A stretch of 64,000 nt of DNA from Acanthornis magna. Taxonomy: Eukaryota; Chordata; Aves; Passeriformes; Acanthizidae. The translations under genes and the position numbers were made by a program. The stretch's first letter is position 1; every line of letters starts with the position of its first letter. This document shows positions 1 through 13,442 of this stretch, one piece after another. The notes beneath the pieces were generated by a model. The model saw nothing but the letters and a program-made list of their open reading frames with translations, searched no databases and was not told the DNA's origin. Location: contig JAWUZG010000084.1 in the NCBI GenBank assembly GCA_036785705.1, positions 6,879,001 to 6,943,000 on the forward strand. Direction: 5' to 3'.

Positions 1-1001
1 GAAACTCTTTTTTTTTCGTTTAATGATTTCAAACAAAATTTCTGATCTGTCCTTCATGCTGAACAGTACCTTACCCTAAGAGAATTCATGTTTATCTAAT
101 GTTAAAGTGACTGTAGGCTACAGTTTGAGACTTGAGAAGTGAATACAGCATAACAGTCTGCTCTGTAATGGCACTGCAAATTACAGTATAAATTTGATTT
201 AAGAATTCTAAGAGAACAAAATGCAGTGCAATTTCTTTGAGAGATATGTGAGGGTTTTTTGATTAAATGACAAATGAACAAAGTTTATAGATTGAAAACA
301 ATTAACAAGGTGTTAATTTTGTTATTAATTTACTATATGTCTATTTGTGTAATGTGGTGCAAGGCACACTCAGTAATGCTCCCTGTTCTTGATAGGCACA
401 TGAATAATTCTCACATAATTCAATTTAAAACCAGCAGTGCATTACTTTGGGCTAGCTATCTAATAGTAAACTGGAAGATATCAGAAATGCTCTGTCAGAG
501 TGTGCAGGTCTGAAAGCTGGAGCATGATGTTCTTTCTGTATTTGCATTCCTGCTCAAGGACTGCATCTATAGTATGTAAAACTGTAGTGTGTGATGTACC
601 CTGGTCTCTGCTATTCCACCATCGTTCTGTAATGATGTTACTTGTGACAAGCTGTGGGGTTGGGGGGAGAAGAGGTTTTGATATTTATGGGGGAGACAGA
701 TTTTTACGTGATTTAAGAAAAGGTTTTAAAAGAAGGTGGGGGGAAATTTTTGATAATGTCACGACATAAGGGCTAGGTGGAATTCAGGTGCGTCTTCTTG
801 AGTTTGTTGTGTTATTAATAATGCATGGTAGTGTGACTGATAATGCTTTCAAGCTGTGTTAGGTTATAGCCTCCTCCAGTGTCCACTGATAAAAATGGAG
901 AGGGCCTCTGTTGATTTCAGCGGGTTTTGGATAAAGCTTGGAAACACTTTGTGCTTCCTGGAAGCCTTTCTTGTTTGAATGAAAGGGACATTGTGCGCTG
1001 T

Positions 1002-1002
<1 letters not shown>

Positions 1003-1032
<30 letters not shown>
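1003..1032. repeat. poly(C) tract, C30
   Basis: An uninterrupted run of 30 C, directly upstream of the CpG island. The 7-mer TGCGCTG occurs on both sides (about 994 and 1039). On the minus strand it reads as poly-glycine, which creates spurious open frames. Such a run can form i-motif/G-quadruplex structures and its length is error-prone in sequencing. Confidence 0.95.
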
Positions 1033-1033
<1 letters not shown>

Positions 1034-1104
1034 ATTTCTGCGCTGCAAAATAGCTTCTGAATCCTCGTACTGTTGAAACAATTCCCTTCATAAGTGCCCA
1101 TTGT

Positions 1105-1345
1105 TGGGAGGGAGGCGCTGGCCCTCGAGCCGGTGGGTGCCGGCTGCGGAGCCGGGACGCTCCCGCTGAGGCCGGGCACGGCGGCTCCCTCCAGGGCTTT
1201 CCTGCGCCAGGGCTGCCGGAGCCCAGCCTGGCATGATGTCATCGCTACCCCTCCGCCGCAGGGAGCCGGCCGCCGCTGCCACGGCCTCGGGGGATGCTGC
1301 CGGCGGACTTTATTCTCGGCAGGCTCGTGGAGCCGTGCATTTCAG
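1105..1345. promoter_or_regulatory. intronic CpG island, possible alternative promoter
   Basis: About 26 CpG dinucleotides in roughly 240 bp, in strong contrast to the CpG-poor sequence on either side. It includes a CRE/AP-1-like atgatgtcat at about 1233-1242. A 54-codon ATG frame (1233-1397, starting MMSSLPLRRR) begins inside it, and a possible donor cag|gtgttc follows 1345. This could be an alternative first exon and promoter of DENND5A, the start of a non-coding RNA, or only a GC-rich insertion. Confidence 0.5.
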
Positions 1346-1964
1346 GTGTTCAGCCCTCAGAACGGTGATACAGCGTTTTCTGCAGACTTGGAAATGAGGC
1401 ATAAGCTCAGGAATTCGTGCTCGGTCTAGTTACTTTGTTTGAAGAGACACCTCTGATGGCGTTTTCCCTTTGTATGTTGGAAGCTTGCTGAATAGCACAG
1501 CTGTAATGCTTTCTCCTGTAAAAGTTGGCTGGCTGATGCAAAATGCAGACAGTATGCATATATGTTTGTTTTCTTTTAATGCAGTGAGAAATCCTGTATT
1601 TAGAACTTGTAGTTAGCACGGGTTAAAGAGTCTCTGTTGGTAGGGCTTTTTTATCCCTAAATTCAATTCTGGACATCCTTTCTTATTTTTATAATTGTTT
1701 TCCCACTGGGTGATCTGTTAAAGGACATGGAAAATATTTGCTAGATGGTAGTAAAACAAACAGCCCAAAACTGGATGAAGCTTAAGCTCCAGTGTCAGCT
1801 GCGAAGCTGGGTGAGAGAGGAACTGAGGTGTGTTTCCATGTTTCCAGATGGTGTTATTATGCCAGAAGTGATGACAGAAATATTTCAATATGCTTCTGGG
1901 GTCTGTTACAGGTAGGTTTCCTTCACAGAGGAAACCACAGAAGGGTTGAGCTTCGAAGGAAGCT

Positions 1965-2550
1965 TTAACAGTTGTTGGGTCCAACCCTGTTGCTGAAACA
2001 GGGCCACTCTAGGGCCAGTTGCTGAGAACAATGTCCAGGTGATTTTGAGTATCACCAAAATTTGAGACTCCCCAGCCTGCCTGGGCAACCTGTGCCAGTG
2101 CTCATTTACCATCAGAGTGAAAAGGTGTGTCCTGATGTTCAGATGGAGCCTCTTGGTTTTTGGTTTGTGCTCACTGCCTCTGGTCCTGGCATGGGACAGC
2201 ATCTGTCTCCATCATCTTTGCACCTTTTAGATATTTGTATACACTGATAAGAGTTTCCCCTGAGCTTTCTCTTCAGCAGGCTGAACAGTCCCAGCTCTCT
2301 CAGCCTTTTGTTACAGAGCGGCTCCTGTCCCTTATTCCTGTTTGTGGCCCTGTGCTGGACTTTCTCCACCATGTCCATGTCTGCCTTGTGCTAAGCACAG
2401 AACTGAGCACTGCACTCCAGTGTGGCCCCACCAGGGCTGAGTAAAGGGGCAGGACCACCTCCCTCAGGCTGCTGGCAATGCTTTTAACTAAAGCACCCCA
2501 GGGTACCATTTGCCTTCTTTGGAACAAGGGCACGTTGCTGGCTCATGATT
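1965..2550 (-). mobile_element. CR1 LINE fragment (ORF2 C-terminal region), degenerate
   Basis: The + strand carries the familiar antisense CR1 text (gcctgggcaacctgtgccag; caggctgaacagtcccagct; ggccccaccagggc). On the minus strand, broken frames read MVEKVQHRAT, KRLRELGLFSLLKRKLRG and NEHWHRLP, which match the C-terminal part of CR1 ORF2 after the reverse transcriptase. Frame breaks show it is an old, 5'-truncated, inactive copy. Confidence 0.88.
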
Positions 2551-4445
2551 ATCGTGGTGACCACCTAGGAATGATGAAATACAGCACCTACCAAAAATCT
2601 ACTGTATGTAATATAATATATTGTAATGCTGCAGCATTATGATAGGATTTTTTAATTTATATTGTATGGCTGTTCCCTGGAAAAGAATGAAGTTGAGCCT
2701 CATCTTTCAGGTGAAGTCTTTTATCTGTTAATTAGATGTGATCCGAATGATGGTGGGAAACCTTGCACTATATGGAACTGTTGGAGTTTAGTGGAAAAGA
2801 ACATGGAACAAAAGGATTTTGTTTTCTTTTTCTCCTCTGTGGTGTGTTAAGTTTTTAGCAATCACTTGTCAATAGAGTTAATTATGGAGTAGCAAAGCAT
2901 CAACTTGCCATTGCCTTACACTTCTGTGGAACTGTAGTCTTGGGATTGCTGTTAACAAAATACAGAACTTGAATCCAAATATCTGGACCCCCTGTTCTAA
3001 TTAAAATCTTTTGTTGAATGTACCGTGGTAGTCTTAAATGTCATGTCATAAAGGTGATAATAGTTATTTCAGAAACAACAGTGTTACAAAGGAGAAATAG
3101 TGTAAAGAAAAAAAAAGGCCTATCATCTGTGAAGAAAAGATTGATGATTTAATAGTAGGATTGTTTTTAAAAAAAGAAGACTAGTGACTAGTCTATCACC
3201 TGTACTTTTTTCCCCACCTTTCTTCCCAGTTTGAACTGTTTTATTATGGTTTGATCCAAAAATTAATTTAATCAGTAGATGGACTTGTGTTTCTTTGCTG
3301 AAGTCCTTATCATGGTGCTTTGAGTTGTCCCTCTGATCACAAGCTTCATCCTTAGAGGAGAATGAAAATAGTGTTAGGTGAAGCCCATTTGTCCAAGAAA
3401 TATCTTTCCTATGACTACCCTTTGTGAGCCTTTGCAGTGTTCATATTAGATATCTTCTCACTTTTTTATATGATGATATGATACCATTTAAATTATTCTT
3501 CCTCTGTCAAACCCTTTTTTTTTTGTCTTTTGTTTTTAATGGTGTTGAGGCAAGATCTCTGTGTGTGTAGATTATGTAGCATGACATGAGTGGGTATGGG
3601 TAAGGCATCTCTGTGCTGGCACAGGAGCCACTTGATTACTGCTAGTGTGTGAAAAGAAGATGATACCTGGTGCGCAGTATTCACCTAGCTCCACTCAAAA
3701 TTATTCTGACAATCTCATATTAGAGAAAGTGTTTCTCCTCACCAGGAAAACAGAAATGTTGTCTCACCTAATTTCTCTGTCTGTAATTGAAGTGCCATTA
3801 TTTTTCTATTTTGTTTGCATCAGATTTAAAATGACACCTTATCTTCATGTGTTTCCTGTTGTAGGGTTTGTTTTAATGGAATTCTGCATCAATATAAACT
3901 TTAAAAAAATATGTGTGTGATGAAATGATTGAAGGCATTTGCCACATACATAAGCCAATAAATTGCTTAGCGTTTTGGAATTAGTGTAGTAGTTCCATTG
4001 TGGAAGTCCATGAAGTAATGTTGTTATCAGCACCTGTGTTAGTTTCCAAATTCAGCACACTTAAATACTTGCGGGCTTTTATTTTGCTGCAAAGGTACTT
4101 GTAAGGGGTAGCTAAAGGGAAAGAGGAGGACAAAGAAAAGCCAGCTTAATTTAAATTAGCAGATACAATTTTCTGACTGATGTTTGACTTGTTTTGTGTT
4201 TTCTTCTTTGGGCATTTTGATCTCAGAATTAAGACATTTGGGGTTGGAGCTAGCTGTGATTCTTGCAATGGAGCCCTTCTGCAATACTGTTTTTTCCTTG
4301 GGTAAGTTGCATGTGAGTAAATTTCTCTCTCTTTGCTATGGTGGTAGTACCAACACTTGCTGCAGAAGTGAATTGCGTTGGTGGGAGCCGTTGCCTCATT
4401 TTTCCAAAGGCTGAATTGTTCTGTAATTGTGGGTTTTTGGTGTTT

Positions 4446-4462
4446 CCCCCCCCCCCCCCCCC
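4446..4462. repeat. poly(C) tract, C17
   Basis: Seventeen C followed by GCCC. It creates poly-proline and poly-glycine shadow frames on the two strands, which are not coding. Confidence 0.95.
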
Positions 4463-7400
4463 GCCCTTCCTCTCTTTGTCCGTGTGGATGGTATCCATGC
4501 AATCTTCCCACAGTTCCCAATGGTGTGCCTCTTCCCTTGGGGGTTCATTCTGAGACTGAAAGGGAGGTTTTTCAGTTCCTCTGCTTCTCGAGGATTGCTG
4601 ACCAAGGTGTTCACTCTGTGGGAGGCCCCTCCAGTGGCACCAAGGCTGAGACCACACGTTGTTTCACACAGGTCACTGTGGACCAGCAGCAGATAGCAAC
4701 AACTTTTGGCTGGACTAATACTGGCACACGTGAAATGTTTTAATCTGGATAATAGCTCATTCCACTCTTCCCTACCCCCTCTATCTTTTCCCAAGTAGCT
4801 GGAGTTGTTTGCCATGTTTGAGTGCCAAAAAGGTCTTTTGTCTCTTTGGGAACTGAGGCAGACGTGCTAGGGTAGCTGATATGTAGAATAAAGAATGGCA
4901 GAGCTGATGTAAGGGGGAAGCAGCTGTACTTTGCTGAACTACATTTGAAGCCACAGTTTATTGGTGATGTTTCTGTAATGCCAATCTTGTCATTATCATA
5001 TTCGTATTTTAGGTCAAATCGAGCTATGTGCTTTACAGAATAATCCCCTCAAAACCCACAAAACTCTTCAGTCTTCCACCCTTCTGTATTCAGTTATAAA
5101 TTTGGTTTACTTGGAAGGCTCTTCAGCAGCATGTGGGGGAGGAGAAAGGTTGCAAGTTCTTGATTTGAGAATAAATTTAAGATGCTAAAACAGTGTCTAA
5201 AGAACTAAAGTTTACAACTCTGTTTTTCTAAGCCTCTTAAAGCCATAGGAATTTCAGCTTAGTAAGGCAGGGCATACAAAGATGGGTTGATTTGGCTTTT
5301 TATTTATTATGGTTTTTAGATTTATTTTTTTTTGTTGTTTTTGGGCATTTTGGCAGTTTGCTTTGTGAGAGAGAGGCTACACAAAGAGATCTGTAGTGGA
5401 TTTTATGGGAAATACTGCCATTTGCAAATAACTTTTTTCGAGTTACTGATTCTGAGGTTACAAAACACCACAACTGTTTTTTATCTGCCTTTTGACTTAG
5501 GGAAGTCCTACTTGAGTATTCTTGGTAATGACTTCTCATACTTATCTTTTGAATTCCCACTAACCTGCAGGGCTCATGTAGCAGAAATGATGCACATGAA
5601 GTGACAGTGTCAGAAGCAATTACTTACTGATGCACGCTGAGCAGTAATTACTCTCTCAATTTCTTGACAACCATTTCAGATTTGTGGTTTGTAGTCAAGT
5701 TTGCAGCGAACTGGAATGTTATCACTGTGAGGCTTAAAACATTATTGCACAGAGAAATTATCAAGCATTCCAGCACAAACTGATGAATGATGTAGAATTT
5801 ACTTGTATGCTTCTGCTCAAGGCATGTTTCTTAGTCTTTCCAGGAAAATGCTACTTTGCTTGTGGTTTGATGGGCAAGAGACCATTGCTTTCAAATTTTC
5901 TTGTAGAAGTGTAGAATATTGACTTTTTTATTTAGGTTTTTTTGGTTTTTTATGGTTGTATGATCAGCTACAGTCAGGAGCAATGTGTACATCTGTATTG
6001 AGTCATTTACATATGGATACTAAAGCATTTTGAGAAAGAAACTTTATCTCATTTCATGGGTAAGAGATCTGGAGACAGATAAAATGGCAGGCAAAAGCAA
6101 CCTTTTCAGAGAAAGCAACATTTCAGTATCTGAGTCAGGAAAAAAGTTTGATTTTTTTTTATCTGGAAACAGGTACTCTTTCACATGACTTCAGGTGAGT
6201 TTGGAAAAGTTGGAGTTTTTTGTTTCTGCAGTATAAGCATCAACTTTTAGGTGCTTTTCTGCTATTTGCATGTATTACTTATTATTCCCCTTTAACTTGC
6301 TACTTTCAGCAAGCTCCCTTGCCAACTGTTGTTTCCTAATTTTGGCCGCCAACCCCAGCAATGTCCTACTGTGCTGCCATTAGAGTTGCACTGAGGAAGA
6401 GATAAGTCCCTTAGGTCAACAAGGTTGGTGCCAGCTCTAACCAGTGTAAGGCTGTCATGTCCCTTTCTGTCTCATATGTGTGTTCTGGGACCTTGAAATG
6501 TGAAGTAACTCCCTTCAAAAGTTTTGCTGAAGACTGGTAAAATTTCTGTTTACCAGTCTATTGGTGGTTTCTCAGAATTTGTCTGGCATAGATTTTATGG
6601 CAGTGCAGACCAATCCAACTGTAAGTTGTTGTGGTCACTCATTCCTGTCCTTACTGTGGTCTTTGTTTATGACCTTGATAATAATGGTGATACACAGATG
6701 CAAGGGGTTAACTTAGGCCTGAGACTTGGGTTTTCAGGACTGGATAAAAGTGCTGAACTTTGTTCTTCCTGTTCTAATCAGATTTTTGTGTTGAAAACAT
6801 CAGGTTTTTTTTTAACCGAACATGAATCTTGCCTTGTGGAGAAGAAGGGTGATCTTGATAGCTTGATAAGCTTACACATAAAAGGAAGAGAGCTTAAGAG
6901 GTATGGATGGTGAGATGATAAGGAAGGATATAGCCAGAGCAGAGATAAACTTTGGAGTTTGTCATATCTGTTGACCAAACTGTCAGCACATCTGATTAAT
7001 TTTCTGTGATTAGAAATCACTCCTGTCAAGCAACTTGACTTCCTTACTGGACCTCTTTTGTTTTATTTGGAAGGAAAGTCATTATTAAGGCAGGTTACTG
7101 CAAAACACTATTTTCAAATGTTAGATAGTAAAGTGAAGCATATGGGCCAGGACTGATATACTGAAATGACCGTATAGCTGATCTTTCTGTATTTTTCTGA
7201 CCTCTGTATGTAATTGAAACCAGCTGAAAGACTTCATGTGTTCTTTAAAATATGTTTTTCCTTTTCAATGCAAAACCTCAGTGGTATCCTAAAAGAACAG
7301 AAATACTTGGTTGAAGGACTGGACAAATGCTTCAGTAAGATTTGATCCTGGTGCTTTTAAACAGATGTGTTTCCATCAGTCCTTAGAGCCAGAGGGCCAT

Positions 7401-10400
7401 GGGAGCACAAAAAGTAGGGACATTTAACTGGATGGGATGGGTCACTGTGAAAGGAGACCACAATTGTTGAGAAGAGTTGTTTGGAAGGGTCTGTGCTGAG
7501 GCTTCCCTGAAGTAGTCCCACTGGATCTGCCAGTGTTAGAGGGGCATGAGGAGAACAGCTGGTTTCTGTGTTAAAGGTGCTTTAAATATGCTTGTCTCCA
7601 CTTCTCTTATGTATTTCTAGTACATGTGAAAGCCTTGCATTCTGTTCTGAAGGTAAGCCACCCTTTTCCTCTCTTAGTGTCTTCTGTTACACATATTCGG
7701 GATCTGTTGTGTAATGGAAATAGTGTGTCCCCCGTGATCCCCATGGCCGACAACACGCCTGCCATGGCAATTCTGAGGCCTGCTTCTGTTGTTTAGCTGG
7801 AAACAGACCTAAGTATCTTTCTGTAAGTCTTTTTGCTGTGGCTAGAGCAGAAAAGTGGTTTAGTAAAACAATTCCGGTTTTAAGGCCATTTAATTGAAAA
7901 TTTCTGCCAGGCAGTCTTATTTAAAATACATTGTGTTTTATATTGTCCATCTGCCTTCTTGTGTTACATACAAAAGAGTACAAAAAGAAAAACTGCAGGA
8001 AAGAAAAATATTTAGGATGCTTTTAAAGATGCAAGCTGAAGACTTTTTCTTGTTTATTTTTATAAAAGCTGCTTTAAATTCTTGATGATTTCTTCTGCCA
8101 CTACCCTGTCCTGCCACTTCCTTGTCCCACCTCTTCCCGCCTTCCTTGAAACAGTACCAGAACAATAAAAACAAAAGCTTTTGGTTTCCTGACCTTACAA
8201 TCACAGAATGCAGATGGCCTCAGCTGTTTTTCTGTGGTGCTTTAAATTCATTGTTGCAGCATTTGAAACGATTCCAGAGTGTGTGTGGCAATATGTTTTG
8301 TTATCAACTAGATGAATGCTGAAACTTAAATGATGAATGGATATCTGTTAACTCCTAGATTTTCATTTCCCACAAAGGGTTTGGAAGAATTTACCTATCA
8401 AAGGAACAAATGATCTAAAGATTATTTGTATCAGACAGAATTTACAGTGAATATCCAGTTAGTGAAATGAACTCTTGTTTTTTATTTTACTTCACAGTGA
8501 GTTTCTTTGTGTTACAATTTTTCAAATACAACTATTCTTGAATTTTGGAAAGTGAAAGAAAATGGGAAAACAACGGGACCTTTAGCAGTTAGCAGGTTAG
8601 GGTTAACTCTCTTTTTTATCTTTCTCACCTTTTTAAAGTCTGCAGTAGGAGGAATTGTATTGTCTGTTGAGTGTTTAAATGTATGTTCAAAGGAATGTGT
8701 TCTCCTTGGATTGAGATAAGGGACTGTCACAAACAAGTAATGGGTTCCCTAGATTACAAATAGGAAAAAAAAAAACCTAGAGCCTTTTATCACTGGTTAT
8801 TTTCTTTTGTCTTTTCTCTATTTCCTCTAAAGCACATCCTTCAGCTTTCCCAGAGGAAGGATGGCACTCCATCCACACACATTTCACTTGCCCTTGAGAT
8901 CCACTCCTGTGTGTTTGTATCTCATATTGGCACCTTTGTTTTAGAAAGGCAGGCAGTGGACTTGCTTTGTCTTCAAGGTTTTCTGTCAGGGAAAGTGGAA
9001 CAGTAGCTTTTGTAATGAAGGTTTCAGAGGAAGTGCCAGCTGTGAAAATCAGAGGTGGGAGATGTGTTACAAGTCCGGTGGGGTGATGGCTGCTACACCT
9101 GATTCCAATTGCTTCAACAGCAGTGCTGCAGTAAAGTGAAAGTGACCCTGAAGGTTTTTCTCATATGGATAATTCAACCTTCTTTAAAAAGTGTTTTAGT
9201 CCCAATTCCAGTACTGAATTAAGTGGTCTAACTACCACTTCAGCTTGCACTGTGCCAGGTGGTCTTGCCAACAGGGGGAAGGGGGACAGAAGCGCAGGAC
9301 AGAGGGTTTATGTGTTTCAGGATAAAAGGGAAGAATTCCTCTTTGTATAAATCTGAGCAAGAGGTTTGCTGGAGAAGGGACTCCTCTCTAATGAGAAATA
9401 CGTGCAGCTCTGTTTAAGGAGGAGGAACTGGAAGGAAGGAAGCAAGTCATAATCTGAAAGCATTTGTCTATTGATGGAGTGATTCTTTGCTTACAGATTT
9501 GGCAGCTGCAGCTTTTCTTGAATCATGGTTTTTATTCCAAGAATTCTTGTGTAACGAATTTCTTACCTTAGTCTGCCAAACTTCAGATGTTTATTTCCTG
9601 CATTGTAGAGAGCTGCTTTCTTTTCTCCATTTGTGTATGGTTTAATATTTGTTAAGGAAGAAATCAGAGAATTTTTCTGGTTTTTTTTTTTTTTTAAAGT
9701 AAATTTTAGCTAATTCTTACTGTATTAACACCTCTCTATGTAGGTATTGAAAAGATTTTTCTTTAGTATTAGAATAGGGGGTTCTGAAAAATCAGAATGG
9801 TGTTGCTCTTCAAAAGGCTTTGTCTAGGGTTTTTGCTTTATTTTTTAACTTGTATGCTTTTTAAAGGCCAGATTGAATCAACAGATTGCCATCTCATTTC
9901 ACATCTAGTGTGGTCCAGGCCATATAATTTAATTACTTGTTTGATTAGCCCATTTTTGCTCTTAAGACTTGGAAATATAATATTTTACCATTTCTGTTGA
10001 CAAATTAAAATAGAGCAAGTCTTATTTTTAACCAAGCTCCTTTGCCTTTAAGATATTGATTCTTGGCTTGACTGTCTTTCCATGCATCTTAAACACCTAT
10101 ATTTGCTTTCACAATGTAATCAGGCCAGCTGCTGGTTGTCTGTCAGTTTGACTAATATAGAAGTCCTTACATCTCTCAGTGTGTGTACCATCTCTTTCCT
10201 CCGGTGCCTCTCTCTCCCCAGATTGCCTTTATTTACTCCACACTTTCATCTTTTCTAGAGTGTGGATTCCAGATGTGTGTGCATACTGTCTATTTTGCCA
10301 GTCAATTATTTTTATTTAGACCATGAATTTTGGAGCTGAACTAATTTTATATTTGATAAACATAATTAGTGTAATATCTGTAGCATTGTTTTGTGTACTG

Positions 10401-12091
10401 AGGTTGTTTGCTGGCTGAACTGGGAGTCCTACTGCCTTGGCTGCTGGTTTTGGATTAACCTCCTAAGTGTTACATGTATCTTTGGAATTAAGATAAATTG
10501 TATCTTTGCAAACTATTCAGACTTTTTTTTCTTTGTGCTATGCTCTTTGACAGGCATGGTTTTGCACTTACAAAGTTTTCACCCAAAACCAAAGAATGAG
10601 AAAGGACATTTTGAAAATAATCTACAGTGACCATTTTCACTGAAGTATGGGTTTGTGCTGCATAGCATTTTTTAATTTGAAGCAGGGTAGAGTTAGGCTG
10701 TTCCCTGAATGGTGTTTATAGTTCAGGTGCTGTTCAAATCCCCTTGCTGACTTTTGATTTGCACCCCACACTTGAGAAAACCTCTACTCTTTGGCTGTCA
10801 TGGTCAGCTCGGCCTCCAGTGCCCCACCTGCACAAGTTGGGAGGCTTCCCACCATTATAGGATTCTTTGAACTGTGGTGCAGGAAGTGCAGTGGTAGAGG
10901 TTATGATTGTAGGGTTCTGTAGGATCTTCTCAATCCTAACTCCAGTTTCTCTGGATTCTCTGTGCTCAGTAGTATGGGAAAGCTGCCCTAAGAGTATGGC
11001 TCATAATTTCTGTTGCTGGTACAAATTCTCATTGTTCTTATTCATTTGTTAATTACAACAATGTGACTGTTTCATGTTGAAGCTGTTTTATATTTAGTCC
11101 AAGACATTCATTTTAGTGACAGCAGGAATTGATACAAAGCCTCTGTATGCTAAAAAATTCTAGTAAGTGTCTTTATGTGGAAAATATAAAGTTAATGTTT
11201 TAATTGCAGACTATCTAAGAAGTTTTTATTTGAAGATATCATGTATACAGTAAATATACACCAAGACAGAATGAATTGAATTAATAACAGGGTGTATCAC
11301 AGGAATTTAAAGAAAGAAGCTGCCTGACAGAGTGAAAGCAGCACTTAATCAGAACCAGCTGAGCTTTCTGGATCTTTGTTCTGTAATTATTTTGAACAGA
11401 TGAGTGGACTTGATGAAGGAACAAAAATGGCAGTATGAATCCTTTAAAATCAATCTTGCGCCACCATTTAGTTTATGGGACACTTTTTCTGGTAACTAGG
11501 GTAGCCTCTTCTGACTCGCTGTGTATTGTCATAGAGGGAAAATTGAGCTGGTCTACATCTGAAATAGCTGCTCAGAGAGCTATTTTGTTCTCTTTTTACT
11601 CTCCGTACAGTTCTTACTCTGGCATGATTTTTAGAGTTGCAGCACTGCAGTCACTTTCTAAGTATTAAAGCCGAATAGTAAATTGACAGTATGTACAAAA
11701 GGCCATGATTCAGTTTAAAAAAGGTTTTGTTTGCAAAGTATCCTTGACTTTTTAAAAATCAAGTTTGTCCTTTCTCATTAAGGATAACTTAAGACGCTGT
11801 TCTGTTATGTAAATGGAAACTTTTTATGGCAGTGTGGGATTTACAGAGAAGAATGATTGAGATATTGAAGACAAATCCAGGGTTAAAAGCATTCTTACAA
11901 AGAAGCAAACTAGTCAGCAGGGAAATTTGAATTTTAGAACCATGTAAAAGTGCTCTTGGGATTTTTCATTAGAAATTTGCAAGCAATGCATCTGGATACA
12001 TGTTGCATTCATGCAAGGTCATAAGTAGGTGAATCTGCAAGTTGTGTAACCTGACAATTTTTCTTATTACTGTGCTGGGAAGACCCTTTTT

Positions 12092-12101
12092 CCCCCCCCC
12101 C
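12092..12101. repeat. short poly(C) tract, C10
   Basis: Ten C within a pyrimidine-rich context (ttttt then C10 then tttcttttcc). Confidence 0.9.
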
Positions 12102-13230
12102 TTTCTTTTCCTGATGAGGAATACAGAAGGCAGTGAATCATATTTTTCTCTGGGTAAATCAGGAAAGAGCTAAAATTAGACCTTCAGAGTTCATTCTCTT
12201 TATTCCTGCTCAAAGCTGAGGAAAGCTTGGTAGATGGCATTTGCAGGTTTTGAATTGAATGTTTTAATTTTAGTTTCTGGAACTTTTTTCCCTCGTTATG
12301 ATCTTATAGAAAAGTCATATCCATTGCTATGGGTAGCTTCATGCAGATACTTCCAAAGCAATGCTGTCCTGCATAGGTTGGAAACTCCATGTAGTATCTC
12401 TGAGTTTGTAAGTCCTAATTCTCATCACACCAAGACACAGACACCGCTGTCCTCTGCTCACAGTTGGAGCAGCAAGAGAAGTAACACGGGTAAGGACAGG
12501 GAGCAGCATAAAAATGAGAGCCAGGGAAGTTTCCAGCATACCCTACAAACCTACATGGTGATATGACTTATGTTTGCTGTTAGGTGACTCAGGAAGGTAT
12601 CGATAAAATTAGGTGTACTTGTTAGTTCAGCGTAGGATACTTGCAGTGCATGCATTAGCTGTTCTAATGTGCTGGTAATTACCAAGCCCAAATTACAGAT
12701 ATGTAGGCCAGCATAATTTAAGGTGGTGTAAATGAAGTTAGAACTGAAAGCCCATCATGGTTCCATACACTGCAAATAGTATTAGGTGGCTGTTGGAGCA
12801 GTGGTGTGAGCTCTGGTGCAGCTGTGAAAAGGGGCTGGTTCTAACTAGATCTTCCAACTAAATGTAACATGTTTCAGCTCTTTGGTCATCTTGAGCAAGT
12901 TTGTAGTGTGCTTCTTATGCACACAATGGAGTCCATTGAAATCAGTTTACTGAAAAGATATGAGACGGAGGGATTGGAGAATTACCTGCCTCTAATGTGA
13001 GATTTAATCTGGGTGGTGCCGAGTGTTCCCCACTGTGGTCTGAGACTGCCCTCAGCTGAGCTCTGCCTGTCCAGGAGGAGCCAGGCCAAGTCTGCAGTTG
13101 TGGACATCCCTCAGACCCATCCCTCTTCCTCAGAGGCTGTGTCTAGCTGGTAATTTATCTTAGTGACCCTTTTGATAAGCGAGCTGACTCCAATAACTTA
13201 AGTCTTTTATGTATGTCTTCTTAAATTACA

Positions 13231-13442
13231 TGGTGGTGTGGTTTAACTCAGCCCCACACAGCCTCTGACTCCCCTCCTGTGGGATGGGGGAGAGAATCAG
13301 AAGTGTAAAAGTGGGAAAACTCACAGGTTGGGAAAAAAAAAGCTTAATAGGTAAAGTAAAGCAAAAAAGGAATTCATTCACCACTGCCCATGGGCAGGCA
13401 GGTGCTCAGCCATCTCCAGGCCAGCAGGAATCTATCGTGTTT
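13231..13442 (-). mobile_element. fragment of an avian ERV-type LTR
   Basis: The segment contains tggtttaactcagccccaca, gggatgggggagagaatcag, gaaaactcacaggttggg, gcttaatagg and caggtgctcagccatctcca in that order. These match a widespread avian endogenous-retrovirus LTR as I know it. The part that would hold the LTR TATA box (read on the minus strand) is not recognisable, so this is a truncated copy with no coding region. The family name is uncertain and the orientation is inferred. Confidence 0.65.

Noticed and set aside
859..1242. Minus-strand open frame with a poly-glycine stretch
   Set aside because: The frame is created by the C30 run and GC-rich CpG island sequence; it shows no recognisable domain or splice context.
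4146..4815. Overlapping open frames on both strands around a C17 run
   Set aside because: They depend on poly-Gly or poly-Pro translation of the homopolymer and show no recognisable product.
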